64,000 nucleotides of DNA from Misgurnus anguillicaudatus (lineage: Eukaryota; Chordata; Actinopteri; Cypriniformes; Cobitidae), in contig NC_073342.2 in assembly GCF_027580225.2 (NCBI RefSeq), positions 16,786,001-16,850,000 on the forward strand, read 5' to 3'. The position numbers were made by a program, and so were the translations under genes. Numbering within the stretch: the first letter of the stretch is position 1; every line of letters begins with the position of its first letter. Of this stretch, positions 1 through 12,396 are shown one piece after another. The notes below the pieces were generated by a model. The model had not been told where the DNA came from. It saw only the letters and a list, made by a program, of their open reading frames with translations, and did not search any database.

Positions 1-189
1 CTTTCAGGCCTTGCAGGTGTTTTTATGAAATTGCATATTTCATCACAAAAATGTCGATCTCTGGCCTGCTATCTCAGTTTCTGACTAAAACTGTTCGCAC
101 ACAGGCATGTACGCATAGAGTGCATAATGTGACTATGTTTAGTTTAATTCAGTAAAAAAATTTAATCTAATTAATTAAACTAAAAAGCA

Positions 190-290
190 ACTTGCGTTAC
201 TTTTTTAAAAAAGTAACTCAAATATTAATGTGTACATTTAAAAAGTAATGCGAAACTTTACTCGTTACTACTAAAACTACTTCATTGCTA
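190..290. repeat. Fragment resembling the TTACTTT/GTAACG-type hAT element
   Basis: Runs of GTTACTTTTTT and AAAAAGTAATGCG followed by ACTCGTTACTA resemble the ends of the intact copy at 50673-52128. No clear termini remain. This is a weak similarity-based call. Confidence 0.4.
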
Positions 291-791
291 CTTCATTGAT
301 TGTTTACTATTGTATTTACCTTTATGTACGTCGCAAACACTTTTATCCAAAACGACTTTAAGTGAAAATGGCGTGATTGTCAAGTATAGTAAGTATAGTA
401 AGCCCATACTTGAAATGTGACCTTTGCTGTGAGACTTAAACCGGTCATCTTTGTGTTATAAGCCCTATTCTTTTACCATTAAGCCCGGAGTATTGTCTGT
501 TTTTTTACGTTTTTTACGCATACAGTACATGGCCTTGTACTCAGGCGTTCAACGCATGCGCATTGCGACAAAATGCAAAGCATCTCCTGGGTTACAGACT
601 ATATTCTCCTGAACACGCATACGTGACCTATGGGTGCAATGTACGTGGGATTTGAAAAATCCTGCAGTTCGTGTGTACTTTTCTAATGACGAAAATTGCA
701 TCACGCGCACTGTACGCGAACCCTTGCATACGAATAAAAACGGACCATACTTCGGCCTTTAGGCCTCAGGTGTGCTATATATTACTGCACT

Positions 792-1532
792 AATGCCGTT
801 TTTCCATCGCATAGTCCCCCACGGTTTGGTTTGGGTCAGGTTGGGTCAGCTCACCTCGCTTTGGCGTGGTTAGCTTTTCCATCGAGTTTAGTAACACTTC
901 GGAGTCGGAGGGATTATAGGCGTGTAGTTATATTTGCGCTGCCTACTGCTGTGACATGACATAGACGTGAGAGCGTGAGAGCGTCATTGTACATTTCCAT
1001 ACATTATTTATTTATTTCTCAGTCTACCACAAAATATAAAAAAATTATTTACCACCACAAATAAATGTTTGCACATCGCGTTTATCACTACCTCTGTCTC
1101 ACATGACAGTTTCTGTACAAAACCCGTGGCGTTGGTTGACGCGCTCCACTGAGCCTCATTTTAGTTGCATTTAGGCATATATGAGAACGTGCACGTGCGA
1201 ATGTGCCGCAACAAAATGCAAGTCTGGAAAAATGTGTTATGGTGTTCCTGATTCTCAACCTGTGGATGTTTTTCATCGCTAAAAGGGAGTTTGGGAACTT
1301 ATAGCAGAGCACAGATGACACCACGTTTGCTCGAGACAGCGCAAGCTAGCATGAAGGTAAAGCTAATCTTACATTATAGCGATGACGCTGGTAGTGACGA
1401 TTCTCTCAGACCAATCAGTGATCTACAGTGTTTTTGCATCACATTTTGGTATCAGCTCGGATCGCATGGAACCCCGACTGAGGTGGTACTAAAAAGTATC
1501 GGGTACTATGTATATATATATATCCCATTGTA
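792..1532. repeat. CCCCACGGTTTGG-type element, copy 1
   Basis: Starts TTTTTCCATCGCATAGTCCC, then CACGGTTTGG and GGGTCAG. The segment 1140-1500 is the reverse complement of 62920-63256 with many substitutions, for example the shared GGTACTAAAAAGTATCGGG and AGACAGCGCAAGCTAGCATG. Non-coding, hAT-like appearance; the right terminus seems lost. Confidence 0.6.
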
Positions 1533-3284
1533 ATTGAATAAATTATAAAGTAACAATTTTTGTCCTGGATAATAACAGTTAAATAGTTTTTGAGGCCAAG
1601 ACTATGTAAATGAACATACTGTACCCTGAAAAAATAGTCACTGGTGTAAACAGTGTGACATAAATGAATTATTTTGTCCTGGTTATTAGTGATTCAGATG
1701 TTATTTGTGGCCAAGACTATGTGCCTATGTTTGGATGGGACATAGAGATGTAAGGCACAACAGCTGCCAGGTTTCGCATTTACCTTCGGATAACAGCGGA
1801 CGTAATATAACAGGGATTTCTTCAAAAGAAAACAGGAATCCGCATGCTTGTGATTCCTGCAGATGTTTCAATCTGCTAAAATAAACCTTTGACGGTGGGC
1901 CAGCTGTGTGAAGAAAATGTTTTTATAAATTTTGATTGAACAATCGTCAGGAGTTGCACAGTTTGTAGTTGAGACTAATGCGCCACTCGGGGATAATCGA
2001 CAGCGGCTTGTTATTTTCATGTGTATGTTGTAGTAGTGGGGGATCCTGTAATTACGCATCTCATGTTGGACCGCGGCAGAGGGCACAGCATTGTAGCTTT
2101 GATCAATTCGTACTATATCGTCCATATACATTTGTGGAGGGGTTTTTGATCAAAACCATTTTGTTTGTTTACGTGCAGTGACACCAGGCCTATATGTTTA
2201 AAAAAGCACTGTATTTATGTATGTAAATGGTCGTCCCATTTAATGCCACCCACTGGTTGCCATGGTTACCAGATCCACACAATAATTGGCTTAAGGGATG
2301 TTGAGAAGCCAAGGAGGTGACGGAGCCCGGCTTATTATCGACTTACTTGCGAAAGCATATGATATACACAGATTTCACAGCACGCTCACATATACTGTAA
2401 ATTATGGGGATATGAAATGCATGTATGCGCAAGCAAACCCACAGGCTCATATTGCAGTCTGTATTGACACAAGATTTGATTTGCAAGGAAACGTAATATA
2501 CCGCTGTGACTTTTAATCAGGGTTTATAAACAAACAAAAAAATCAAATGCACTGCATGACAAAGTGATGGATTTCGTTTCACCGCCCCAAGTTCAAACCT
2601 CACAGCGCTGGCTTCGATTGAATGGGTTGAGCGCTTTAGATTGTGTTTCAAGTGCAATTTAATGGCTATTGATTTAATGAGACTGTGAATACCAGCTGCA
2701 GTGGACGGCCCTTGGAGGGCCCATGGATTTGTTTGTTACGTATAAGAGACCTTAATTGGCTGAAAATGTCTATTCATCTTTAGCTACTCTCTAGACGGGT
2801 GGAGGGGTTTGAAATTGCTGACACACATAAAAGGATGTTTTCTTGATCAGGAAAGATTCATCAAAGCAAGGCCGATCGCCGCGGTCCTATAAGTCAGGGT
2901 TGTTAATGGCACGAATGGAGGCGAAGGAAGCATGAGGAAAGTAAAAATAAAGGCTAGGCTGTCCGCAGGGAGTGAACTCACAGGGTTTGTGTTGGGTTGG
3001 TTAAAAAGTAAAGCTTGTTTTATTTTGAATCATGGTTTTATCACAACTGCTCACTGACTGCACGATCACAGCTCTACTGGGATAAAAGGTTGTGGCTTTA
3101 TTGCTTGTGTAAGAGTTTATTTAGATTTAAGAAGCTGTCGGTTGAGTCATTTTGGTGGTTTCATTTGGTAACTATGCTCAGACAAGAGAGATGGAAATCA
3201 GATTTCTAATTATGATTTAATTAATGTCGCTCTTGTCTATTCCTATTACATTCAGACTACTACAACCACTACAGTGCATTTATA

Positions 3285-3700
3285 TTAAAGGTCACGTTCG
3301 CCCTGATACCATTTTTTAAACCCTAGTTAGTGTGTAATGTTGCTATAGTATCATAAATAATACCTGTAAAATGATAAAGCTCAAAGTTCACTGCCGGGCG
3401 ATATATTTTATTTAACAGAATTCGCCTTTCAAAGCCTACAGCGAACGGCCGGTTTGGACTACAGCCCTCTACTTCCTGCTTTAATTACGTCAGTAGAACA
3501 GTTTTTTGACTAAACTCCGCCCACAGGAATACGTCAGTCACCAGCTAAGCTAATGGCAAGCTAAGCTGCTATCAACTCACAACACACTAAACAAACTACA
3601 CAATCAGAACTCGATACGTATTTCTGAAGGAGGGACTTTATAGAACAAGGAAGACATCAGCCCGTTTTGAGGACAGTAAAAACAGCGCTATACAAGATTT
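3285..3700. repeat. TTAA-AAGGTCACGTTC element (partial)
   Basis: Begins with TTAA then AGGTCACGTTCGCCCTGATA and contains ACTACAGCCCTCTACTTCC, a sequence type I associate with dispersed teleost repeats. The right end is not identifiable. Confidence 0.4.
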
Positions 3701-3909
3701 TTTTACAATCTAAATTTTTTTACAGGTGAAACATGAACGCATGTTATATTGCGCGCTGTAAACACAATCAAAGCTTCAAAAACACAGAAAGAACCAGACT
3801 TTTAATATACTGAAAGATATTCAGTAAGGTCCAAAATCTAAGATCACATTTATTTTTTTATACATGGAAATGTAAAAATATTCAATAAAGTCACAAATGT
3901 GAAGATTTA

Positions 3910-4130
3910 CAGCAGTGGTCTGCAACAGGCGACCTACGGGCCAAAACTGGCCCGCCCAACAATCATTTTGGAAAGTGTCCTCGCGGGGGCACCAAACACT
4001 ATTCGCTCGTGCAAAAGCGTCCACGCGAGAGTGCACATCAAATGCAGTCATGTGAGGAAAGGCCTGGATGAGCGCTCAGTTGACTCTCTCCATAGTCTCC
4101 CAGCTGGACAACATGCGTTCGCTCGCTCAA
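3910..4130. repeat. CAGTGGTCTGCAAC hAT-like end (truncated)
   Basis: CAGTGGTCTGCAACAGGCGA followed by ACCTACGGGCC resembles the 5' terminus of hAT elements. No matching 3' end or transposase remnant is visible. Confidence 0.35.
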
Positions 4131-4251
4131 GATTACTTTTGGGACTTTGGCAGGACAATGACTGGTGTCTTTGTTTGCATTTAATCAGTGATACGCATAA
4201 TCCTTCGTTCCACAATGTGTGTCCAGTCAATCTAGATAGAGAAGACACAGT

Positions 4252-4754
4252 TTAACTCTTTTCCCGCCATTGACGAGTTATTTCGTCAATTAAGAGAAAC
4301 CGCTTCCCTGCCAATGACGAGTTTTTACGGCAATCCATATTTCCACGTTTATCCACCAGGTGGCGCTCTTACCCAACTTATAAAACACGGAAGCATCCAC
4401 TATGGCCAAACACAGTTAAAAGTCTGTGTACGTTTTGATTATCGCTCTAAATCTGATCTCTATCAAAAGTCCTTTACAAAAATGCAATTATCTTATCATT
4501 TTCTTAAAATTTGGTATTTTTGAAGAAACCTACCCATATTTGAGAGGTGTCAAAAAGAGAACAAATGAAGATAGGATGAAAGTTTTTATTTTGGTTTAAA
4601 GGCAAAGGGTCTGTTCTTTCATTTGATATATTGAATGTTTATATATTTAAAGAAGAAAGTTTTCTGAAAGCATTAAACTTTTGTGAAAATCATAAAAAAT
4701 GCTTGCACTGGCTGGCAACTTTTTTTTTTTAAATGCTGGCGGGGAAAGGGTTAA
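4252..4754. repeat. TTAA-CTCTTTTCCCGCC element, copy 1 (503 bp)
   Basis: TTAACTCTTTTCCCGCCA at the left and GGCGGGGAAAGGGTTAA at the right form terminal inverted repeats bounded by TTAA. Other copies lie at 35645-35895 (partial) and 40810-41253. They share CGCTTCCCTGCCAATGACGA and a TTATCCACCA block. Confidence 0.75.
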
Positions 4755-4852
4755 TATTCCCATTATGTCAAGTTATTTTTATCCATGCAATAAGCTGCAA
4801 ACCAAACAATAACGCCATTTTTTTAAGGTAATAATTTTGTTTAGTAATTTTG

Positions 4853-5639
4853 TTAAAGGGATAGTTCACCCCAAAATGAAAATAATGTCATTAATGACTC
4901 ACCCTCATGTCGTTCCAAACTCGTAAGACCTCCGTTCATCTTCGAAACACAGTTTAAGGTGTTTTTATATTTAGTCTGAGAGCTTGCTGATCCTTCATTG
5001 AAAATCTACATACGGTATACTGTCCATGTCCAGAAAGGTAATAAAAACATCATCAAAGTAGTCCATGTGACATCAGTGGGTCAGTTAGAATGTGTTGAAG
5101 CATTGAAAATACATCTTGGTCCAAAAATAACAAAAATTACAACTTTATTCAGCATTGTCTTCTCTTCCGCGTCTGTTGTGAAGTGCATGCGGAAGACTAA
5201 AGTCACGTGACCGCAGTGACGCGGATGACGTGTTATCCTCAGACATGTTTGTGATTTTTTTTACAAACAAGCATGTGTATCCCGGGCGCACAAAAAAAAC
5301 TGGGGCAAACCAGATAACACGTCAGCCACGTCGTACATCATCCGCATCACTGCAGTCACGTGACTTCAGTCTCGCGCATGTGCTTCACAACAGACACGGA
5401 AGAGAAGACAATGCTGAATAAAGTCGTAATTTCTGTTATTTTTCAGCCAAAATATATTTTCGATGCTTCAACACATTCTAACTGACCCACTGATGTCACA
5501 TGGACTACTTTGATGATGTTTTTATTACCTTTCTAGACATGGACAGTATACCGTACGCAGAGGTCTTACAAGTTTGGAACGACATGAGGGGGAGTCATTA
5601 ATGACATTATTTTCATTTTTGGGTGAACTATCCCTTTAA
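4853..5639. repeat. TTAA-AGGGATAGTTCACCC foldback element (787 bp)
   Basis: Bounded by TTAA at 4853-4856 and 5636-5639. The left half is repeated as an inverted copy on the right (for example GTGGGTCAGTTAGAATGTGT near 5077 against ACACATTCTAACTGACCCAC near 5470), so most of the element is a long hairpin. Each arm carries a GTCACGTGAC palindrome (5202-5211 and 5355-5364). Non-coding. Confidence 0.85.
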
Positions 5640-5697
5640 ATTATCCTTTGACTATTTTCTGGTCTGACATCTTGTGGCAAAAATTCTGATGCCAAAC

Positions 5698-6618
5698 TTA
5701 AAGGAATATTCAATTTTCTTAAAAGAAAAATCCAGATAATTTACTCACCACCATGTCATCCAAAATGTTGGTGTCTTTCTTTGTTCAGTCGAGAAGAAAT
5801 TATGTTAATTATTTGAGGAAAACATTGCAGGATTTTTCTCATTTTGATGGACTTTGATGGAGCCCAACATTTGATACTTGACTCAACACTTAAAAGTTTT
5901 TTTCAACGGAGTTTCGAAGGACTATAAACGATCCCAAACGAGGCATAAGGGTCTTATCTAGCAAAACAATTGTCATTTTTGACAAGAAAAAAAAATCCAC
6001 TTTTAAACCACAACTTCTCGTCTAGATCCAGTCGTGATGCGGCAGCGTTACCCCACCCAATACGTCATGACATCAAGAGGTCACAGAGGACGAACGCGAA
6101 ACTCCGCCCCAGTGTTTACAAATGTGTTGAAAGAGGACCGTTCCTACGTTGTTGTATGTCAACTGATACTAATTAATGTCTTCGTGTCAGTTTATTGTAT
6201 AAAATGGTCCGCAAATGTGCCTTTTATATATGTAACACGTGACCTCCCTACGTCACTACGCATTTACGTTAGGTTGCGCTGGACCGGACCTAGACGAAAA
6301 GTTGTGGTTTAAAAGAGCATATTTTTTATTTTTCTTGTCAAAAATGACAATCGTTTCACTAGATAAGACCCTTATGCCTCATTTGGGATTGTTTATAGTC
6401 CTTTGAAACTCCATTGAAAAAAACTGTTAAGTGTTGAGTTAAGTATTAAATGTTGGGCTCTATTAAAGTCGATTAAAATGAGAAAAATCCTGCATTGTTT
6501 TCCTCAAAAAACATAATTTCTTCTCGACTAAACGAAGAAAGACATCAACATTTTGGATGACATGGTGGTGAGTAAATTATCTGGATTTTTCTTTTAAGAA
6601 AATGGAATATTCCTTTAA
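5698..6618. repeat. TTAA-AAGGAATATTCAATTTTC foldback element, copy 1 (921 bp)
   Basis: TTAA at 5698-5701 and 6615-6618. The arms, left CCAGATAATTTACTCACCAC and right GTGGTGAGTAAATTATCTGG, are inverted repeats. The same family recurs at 20484-21655 and from 63257 to the window end. A 92-codon open frame at 6034-6312 is shared with the last copy but shows no sign of protein-level selection. Confidence 0.85.
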
Positions 6619-6898
6619 AGGGATAGTTCACCCAAAAATGAAAATTCTGTCACCATTTACCAACTCGATATTTTGAGATATGTTTGTAACCAAACCGTTC
6701 ATGGACCCCATTTACTTCCATAGTATTTGTTTTCCTACTATGTAAGTGAAAGGGTCCACAAACAGTTTGGTTACAAACATTCCTCAAAATATCTTCCTTT
6801 GTGTTCATCAGAACTAAGAAATTTATACAGGTTTGTAACAACATGAGAGTGAATAAATGATGACAGGATTTAAATTTTTTGGTGAACTATCCCTTTAA
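6615..6898. repeat. TTAA-AGGGATAGTTCACCC short element (284 bp)
   Basis: Starts at the same TTAA (6615-6618) that ends the previous element and finishes GGTGAACTATCCCTTTAA. Internal mirror: TTTACTTCCATAGTATTTG against the following CTACTATGTAAGTGAAAG. Non-coding. Confidence 0.85.
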
Positions 6899-7094
6899 GT
6901 GCCGACCCCTGATATACAGTAAAATCCAAAATCTAAGATGACATTTTCATTTTTTATACATGAAAATATGAAGATATACAGTAAGTATAAAATCTAAGAT
7001 TATAATTAATTTTATTTTTTTGGTGCAACATTTAGGATTTTGAAAATTTAGTGGCATACAGTAAGAAAGTGGCATACAATAAGAATATTCACTC

Positions 7095-7487
7095 TAGGGA
7101 TGCACCGATATGGAAATTTTGGCCGATAACGATAACTCTTTAAATTTGGGGGCCGATAACCGATATCTATAGGCCGATAAATATTCATATTATTTTCACA
7201 ATGAAAAACTTGCAGACCGCAGACATCTTGTCTTTGCGCTAGTCTAGCATACTCTTCTTAAGCCCGCAACACGTGTCATCTTCATGCTATGTCACAGAAA
7301 GCACCAATCAAAACTCCACATGGCCAGCAATGAGCAAGTGAAGTGGTTCAACAAACCATAATAATCCATAATTTATCGCCTTTCATTTATCGGCCTAATT
7401 TTGCTATCAGACCGATAACCGATAATATTAAAAATAAGCAGTTACCGGCCAATAACGATATGTCGGCTGATATATCGTGCATCCCTA
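7095..7487. repeat. TAGGGATGCACCGATAT element, copy 1 (393 bp)
   Basis: Terminal inverted repeats TAGGGATGCACCGATAT and ATATATCGTGCATCCCTA, with multiple CCGATAA boxes. It is inverted relative to the copy at 12042-12442. hAT-like, non-coding. Confidence 0.8.
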
Positions 7488-7555
7488 ATTCACTCCTTCT
7501 AGATTATTGTAGGTTTCCCCATGCTGCCTTGCGCATAACTTTATTCACGCTGCAA

Positions 7556-8268
7556 GTCTAGCATGGAAACTATGGACCTTTTTTTGCCCCTGAAATAGGG
7601 AACCAATCACAGAACGGGGAGGGGGCAGCAAGAAGATGACGATGTCTATGCGACACACCGAAGCAGTTTTGTTTATACAACACGGCAGCAGACACAAAGT
7701 TACTTTTCAATGCAGCCTTAGATATTGTTCTAAGAAGTTTATAATGCAAGTTTAAAAACAAAAAAGAGCCACTTTTGGCGTTAAACAATTTCATATCCAA
7801 GAAGGATGTTTGGATATGACAAGACATGATAGCGACAGAGTTTTATAGGACCAACCTGCTAGGCATCATCGTTGACGAAGTACAATTCATTTTTAAATGG
7901 AAAGTGGTATTTATTAATATCATATTGTCATTATGCCTGTACTGTGGTTGTCACAGTGCCACTAAGTTGTGTTGCTTTTCAATATCAATATACAGCTGCC
8001 GGTTTAGTTCCATAGCTTTCAGCTGTGTGCACACGAACCGATAAAAGTAGTTTACGTTTGAATTGATGTCGCTCTACATACGTCATCTGGTATAATTCAA
8101 ATGATTGGCTATGAGCTACGTACAGACGCATTTGATAGACATTCGTAGCGGCCAATAAACGGCTCTGGGAATTCGTAAACCACGCCTCAAATACGAGGAA
8201 ATGAGCATGTGGTTCCCAGACCACGTCTCATTCTCTATGAGACTGGTCTGGTGTTAGCCAGGCTAGTA
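7556..8268. repeat. Element ending CTGGTGTTAGCCAGGCTAG
   Basis: The right end, GACTGGTCTGGTGTTAGCCA then GGCTAG, is a type I recognise from dispersed teleost elements. The left boundary is approximate, as no clean matching inverted end is visible. Confidence 0.45.
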
Positions 8269-9099
8269 GGTCATTGTATTTTCAACCTTTGTGACTGACC
8301 ATGTTACCCATTTTTTACAAAAGGTCAGATGTCCTTTCTTCCATCGAAGCACACAAGAAACTCTTCTCAAAACATTTGTGTTTGCCATGCTAGCTGGCAT
8401 GCTTACATACTTAATATCAATATACTCGGAGTAACTTTTTACACAAATTGTTATTCTGATAATATCATTTCATAAATACACTTAGAAACATTTTCAATGC
8501 GGTCTCAGACGTTTGGGAACCCCACTGTATATGTATCAAAAATTTTAATCTACACATACCAATGACATCATACCCTGACACAGATTTTAAAATGCAAGGA
8601 GTCCTATCCCCCTCATTTCCTCGAGCTTTTTTCATCTCATGCCAGAAAAAGGGAGGTGGGGATAAAAAGAGAGAAAGAGAGAGAGAGGCAATTGTGAATT
8701 GCTAGTGTGAAAGGACAGCCCACATACACGGATAACGGGAGAATTCACAAACCCGGCAACTTGCACTGACTAATTTAGACATCCATCCTTAGGTTGCTTA
8801 GCAACACTCAGGGGCTTGATTCCCATACAGCTGTTTGGGCAGTCCGAGAAGGGTTAAAATCCCTAATCAATAACACCTTCTGGTTTCCGCCAGTTAATTT
8901 AAGCGTCTTGATTGTGGCGTGCGGCGGGCGGTCGCGACTGATTTAGAAACCTCTTGTATTGTATTATGAGCCACTGATGGGCCAAACTTGAGAAATTCTG
9001 CGTGAATTTTGTTTATCTCAGTACTTTGTGTCATAATGGCGCCGTTTTGAATAGAATTATCTCAGCATGGACTTGTCACCCAGCTGATTCAACAACACA

Positions 9100-9501
9100 C
9101 TCCAATCAGTCTTGAGCCGTGACTATCCAGAAGGGGGGCTTCAACTCATAGTACAGTGAATGATTTGAATGGGAGGGGGGCAATGAGGAAGAGTCATGAG
9201 AGAGAAACAGAAAAGGGGGCGGGGTCGTTTGGAAAGAAACACTGATGGAGAGAAAGAGAGAGAGAGAGAGAATCTGTGTGTACGTATGTGTGTCAGCGAG
9301 AGAGAAACGTGCGAGGCTTGCGCGCTCTCGCAGTTACAGACGGCATCATGTGGTGCGAGGACTGTCACCAAAGCTCCTGCCTTCTCTACCGTCCTTTACT
9401 GACCGATGAACACCGGTTTAGGAGAACCTGACCTTCTCTTTCAAGTTTCTCAAGGCGAAACTGACATTTAAGGGAGTTACTGAGCAATAAACTGAGGAGA
9501 T
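9100..9501 (+). promoter_or_regulatory. shank2: Probable promoter and 5'UTR of the SH3-containing shank2 form
   Basis: The stretch before exon 1 has a GC box (GGGGGCGGGG at 9215-9224), a GA-rich tract (about 9250-9272) and a CpG-richer patch near 9300-9335, in otherwise AT-rich DNA. No TATA box is evident. An in-frame TGA at 9493-9495 closes the reading frame nine bases before the ATG, so the start is fixed. Several short upstream ATGs (for example 9183 and 9196) could act as uORFs if the transcript begins that far upstream. The transcription start itself cannot be located from sequence. Inference: an internal promoter, because exon 1 encodes its own initiator and no ankyrin exon is recognisable upstream. 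Confidence 0.6.
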
Positions 9502-9535
9502 ATGAAGTCTTTACTGAATGCCTTCAAGAAAGAAG
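9502..9535 (+). CDS. shank2: shank2 coding exon 1 (MKSLLNAFKKE + 1 nt)
   Basis: Eleven codons, MKSLLNAFKKE, plus one base before donor GTAAGG at 9536. The single G joins TG at 15004 to make Val12, giving KKEVPFREAPA. Human SHANK2 isoform starting MKSLLNAFTKKEVPFREAPA is nearly the same (from memory), which makes this 34-nt coding stretch very unlikely to be chance. The base at -3 is G, an acceptable initiation context. It is a promoter-specific first exon: it replaces the ankyrin-repeat N-terminus of the long form. The exon is far too short to be noticed as an open reading frame. Confidence 0.9.
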
Positions 9536-12355
9536 GTAAGGGGTGATGCTGGGTTTTGAGTGGGAGCAAGACCTTTGGTGACTTCTGGTTCATGCTTGTG
9601 TAACTGCTCAAAACTTTACAGCTACACGGTGTTTACTTGTGTAAGCATTTTTATATGTTTTGTGATTGGCGCTTTGAGGTGTTTCATATGTTTTGACACA
9701 TGATAATGTAAGTTGAAGGACTCTTAAGGCCGAGAGATGGGTGAGAGAAGGTCACTTTCATGTGCGAGGACATTAATCTGTTGTATCATAATTCTGGATT
9801 TCTCCTGCATAAGTTAGCTAGACTTTTTAAAGAGTTTGACATGTAGGATATCCTTGGCCTGGTTTTGAAAATTGTGCATTGGGATTTAGATTCAGGTCTT
9901 AAATGTAACAGAAGTTGGAAAGACTTTGATTTCACTTGTTTAAAGCAAATGACCCAGTCTGTGAAAACATAACTTTGAAATCTTGAATATTAACCGAGTC
10001 AGGTCATAAATATTGAAGTTAAAGTGAAACCAATGATTGAAATTAAACTTTGATGCTAATTAGATTATAAGACTTTACCTTGAATTTCACAGACAGGGTC
10101 ATATTTACCAAAAACCAGCCAATATTATTGCTTCCTGTCATCCCTGTTTGTTTTGCTCCTCGGAGCTGCCCATATAAACCAAGTTTGTGTAGAAAATCAA
10201 TTATGCAAATATCGTGTGACATTATCAATAAGCATTGGTTTACTTTAAATGGCATCATGGCTGATGTGGAGTCATCTGATCATTGGGGGTAGGGGGGTGG
10301 ATTTATTCATGGCTCATTGGGGGACTGGGTTAACAACTCACATACCGTAAAACTTCAAATAATAGCCGAGTCCCAAATAGACGCCTGTCTCTTTTAGACG
10401 CCTGGTGTGACAACAGGTTTGGGTAAATAAACGCCTGTCTCAAATAAAGGCCTGGTCTGTTTTTTAGTTTCGGGTTGTATTTAATCTTCTAAAACCCGTC
10501 AGATAGTCTGTTTAAGACAGTTCTATGGTGCAGATTGAACACGCTAAAGTTTTTTTTGCTTACCGGTAGATGTCACGTGACAGACGCAGTCGCTTATTTA
10601 CTCATCACTATGACAACACAACAAGCTTCGTCGCCAGGATTGAGGTGATGATGACAGTAGCAAACTTTTTCCGGTGGGCCGGTAGTGTTTTGGGGCCGCT
10701 GATAATAGCCGGGCTTTCAGTCTTTTGTCATGCATGCACTCCCGCCACACATTGTATTTCTCACGCGGAAACACTATTTATCTTATTTAATATGCTGCAG
10801 TGCCTTAAATGTATCTGGCCGCACTGCTCTCTCTCTCTATCAAGCCAGTCTTCCCTAGAGTTCTAGTCGAGCGAGCCAATACAAAAAAAAGAAAGAGGCT
10901 ACACAATAGCCAATCAGAAAATAGCACTGTTGTATCTGGGTAAGATTTCACGCAACAACCAATAAAAAACATATCATTGTTTGCTTTATTTATACTGCCA
11001 ATAATTTAAGACTGTTGTTATTACACGAACTAATTTGTTAAACACATTCAAATAAAAAATAAAACGTAATATGTGGTAACCTCCTGCTGTCATGCTGGAA
11101 CAATTAAATTAAAAGCCTGTCTCTTATAGACGCCTGTCTCTTTTAGACGCCTGGTGTGATGATAGGTTTGGGAAAATAAAAGCCCGGGCTATTATTTGAA
11201 GTTTTACGGTACTCCTGAACATCATTACTGTAATGATGACTCCCCTACAGTTGCCTTTAAATAATGAACCAGAACATCTGCACCTCTGAGACGGTGCTTT
11301 GTCATAATAAACGTCACCAGGGAAGGTGATCTAGCTGCTGCGACTTGCCATTACATCATCGCATTAATAAATGTTTGGTCGAGGTTTTACGACGCAATTC
11401 AGCTCCCGGGTTCTTAAGCGGAAATATATTTATAGCGTTTGTCTCGCCCTGCCAGCGATATATCTAGTTCATGGTGAAACACACCCTTCAAACAAGCTCC
11501 TGTGGATAAAACTCTTCCTCAACCACCTTTAAAGTGACATTAGTGAAATAAATAGAGTATAAGTATTCGTCACGCATACAGTAGACTCGAGGGATTTCTC
11601 TAGGCATGAGACGGAGGAGGGGGGAGGAGGACTCATCTGGCCCTGAAAGGCTCGCATATCACCTTGAAACCACAGAACTTGGCTGCTGTGGGTAAATCGT
11701 CTCCTGGGACCGAAGTGATTAGTCTTGTTGCTTAAGAGACTAAAACCACTTAGTAAGTGTATTGGTTAGTGTATTACAGAGATAAGTTAAATACAATTTA
11801 AGCTGTATTGACACAATCTGTGACCTAAGTTTTGAAAACAAAACAAACGACAGGTATAGAATAAATCAGGCAATGGGCTGGCATACACTATGGTTGAATA
11901 GTTTTGAAACACTTATTATTTATATTTTCCCACATTTACACTCAAATGCTGGGTTATTTTCAACTCAACATTGAGTCAGAAAGAGATAGACACAAATAGA
12001 GCCAGAAATTGTTTATATTTGACCCAACAATTGGTTAAAACTAGGGATGCACGATATATCGGCCGACATATCGTTATCGGCCGATAACTGCTTATTTTTA
12101 ATATTATCGGTTATCAGTCTGATAGCAAAATTAGGCCGATAAATGAAAGCCGATAAATGATGGATTATTTTGGTTTGTTGAACCACTTCACTTGCTCATT
12201 GCTGGCCATGTGGAGTTTTGATTGGTGCTTTCTTTGACATAGCACGAAGATGACACATGTTGCGGGCTTAAGAAGAGTATGCTAGTCTAGCGCAAAGACA
12301 AGATGTCCGCGGTCTGGGAGTTTTTCATTGTGAAATTAATATGAATATTTTTCAG

Positions 12356-12396
<41 letters not shown>

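Larger units (their letters stand above)
1..9099. other. Upstream flank or intron of a longer shank2 transcript, repeat-rich, no gene recognised
   Basis: No reading frame here resembles ankyrin repeats or another known domain. Whether this is intergenic or an intron of the long ankyrin-containing shank2 form cannot be told from the window. Recognisable content is repeats only (190-290, 792-1532, 3285-3700, 3910-4130, 4252-4754, 4853-6898, 7095-7487, 7556-8268). The stretches 300-790, 1535-3280 and 8270-9100 show nothing specific. Confidence 0.7.

Noticed and set aside
6034..6312. 92-codon frame shared by repeats at 6034-6312 and 63592-63870 (partly at 21120)
   Set aside because: Comparing the first and last copies by eye, I count about 10 codons changing the amino acid against about 5 silent ones, as expected for neutral repeat DNA, and there is no known domain. 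It is an open stretch of a non-coding foldback family.
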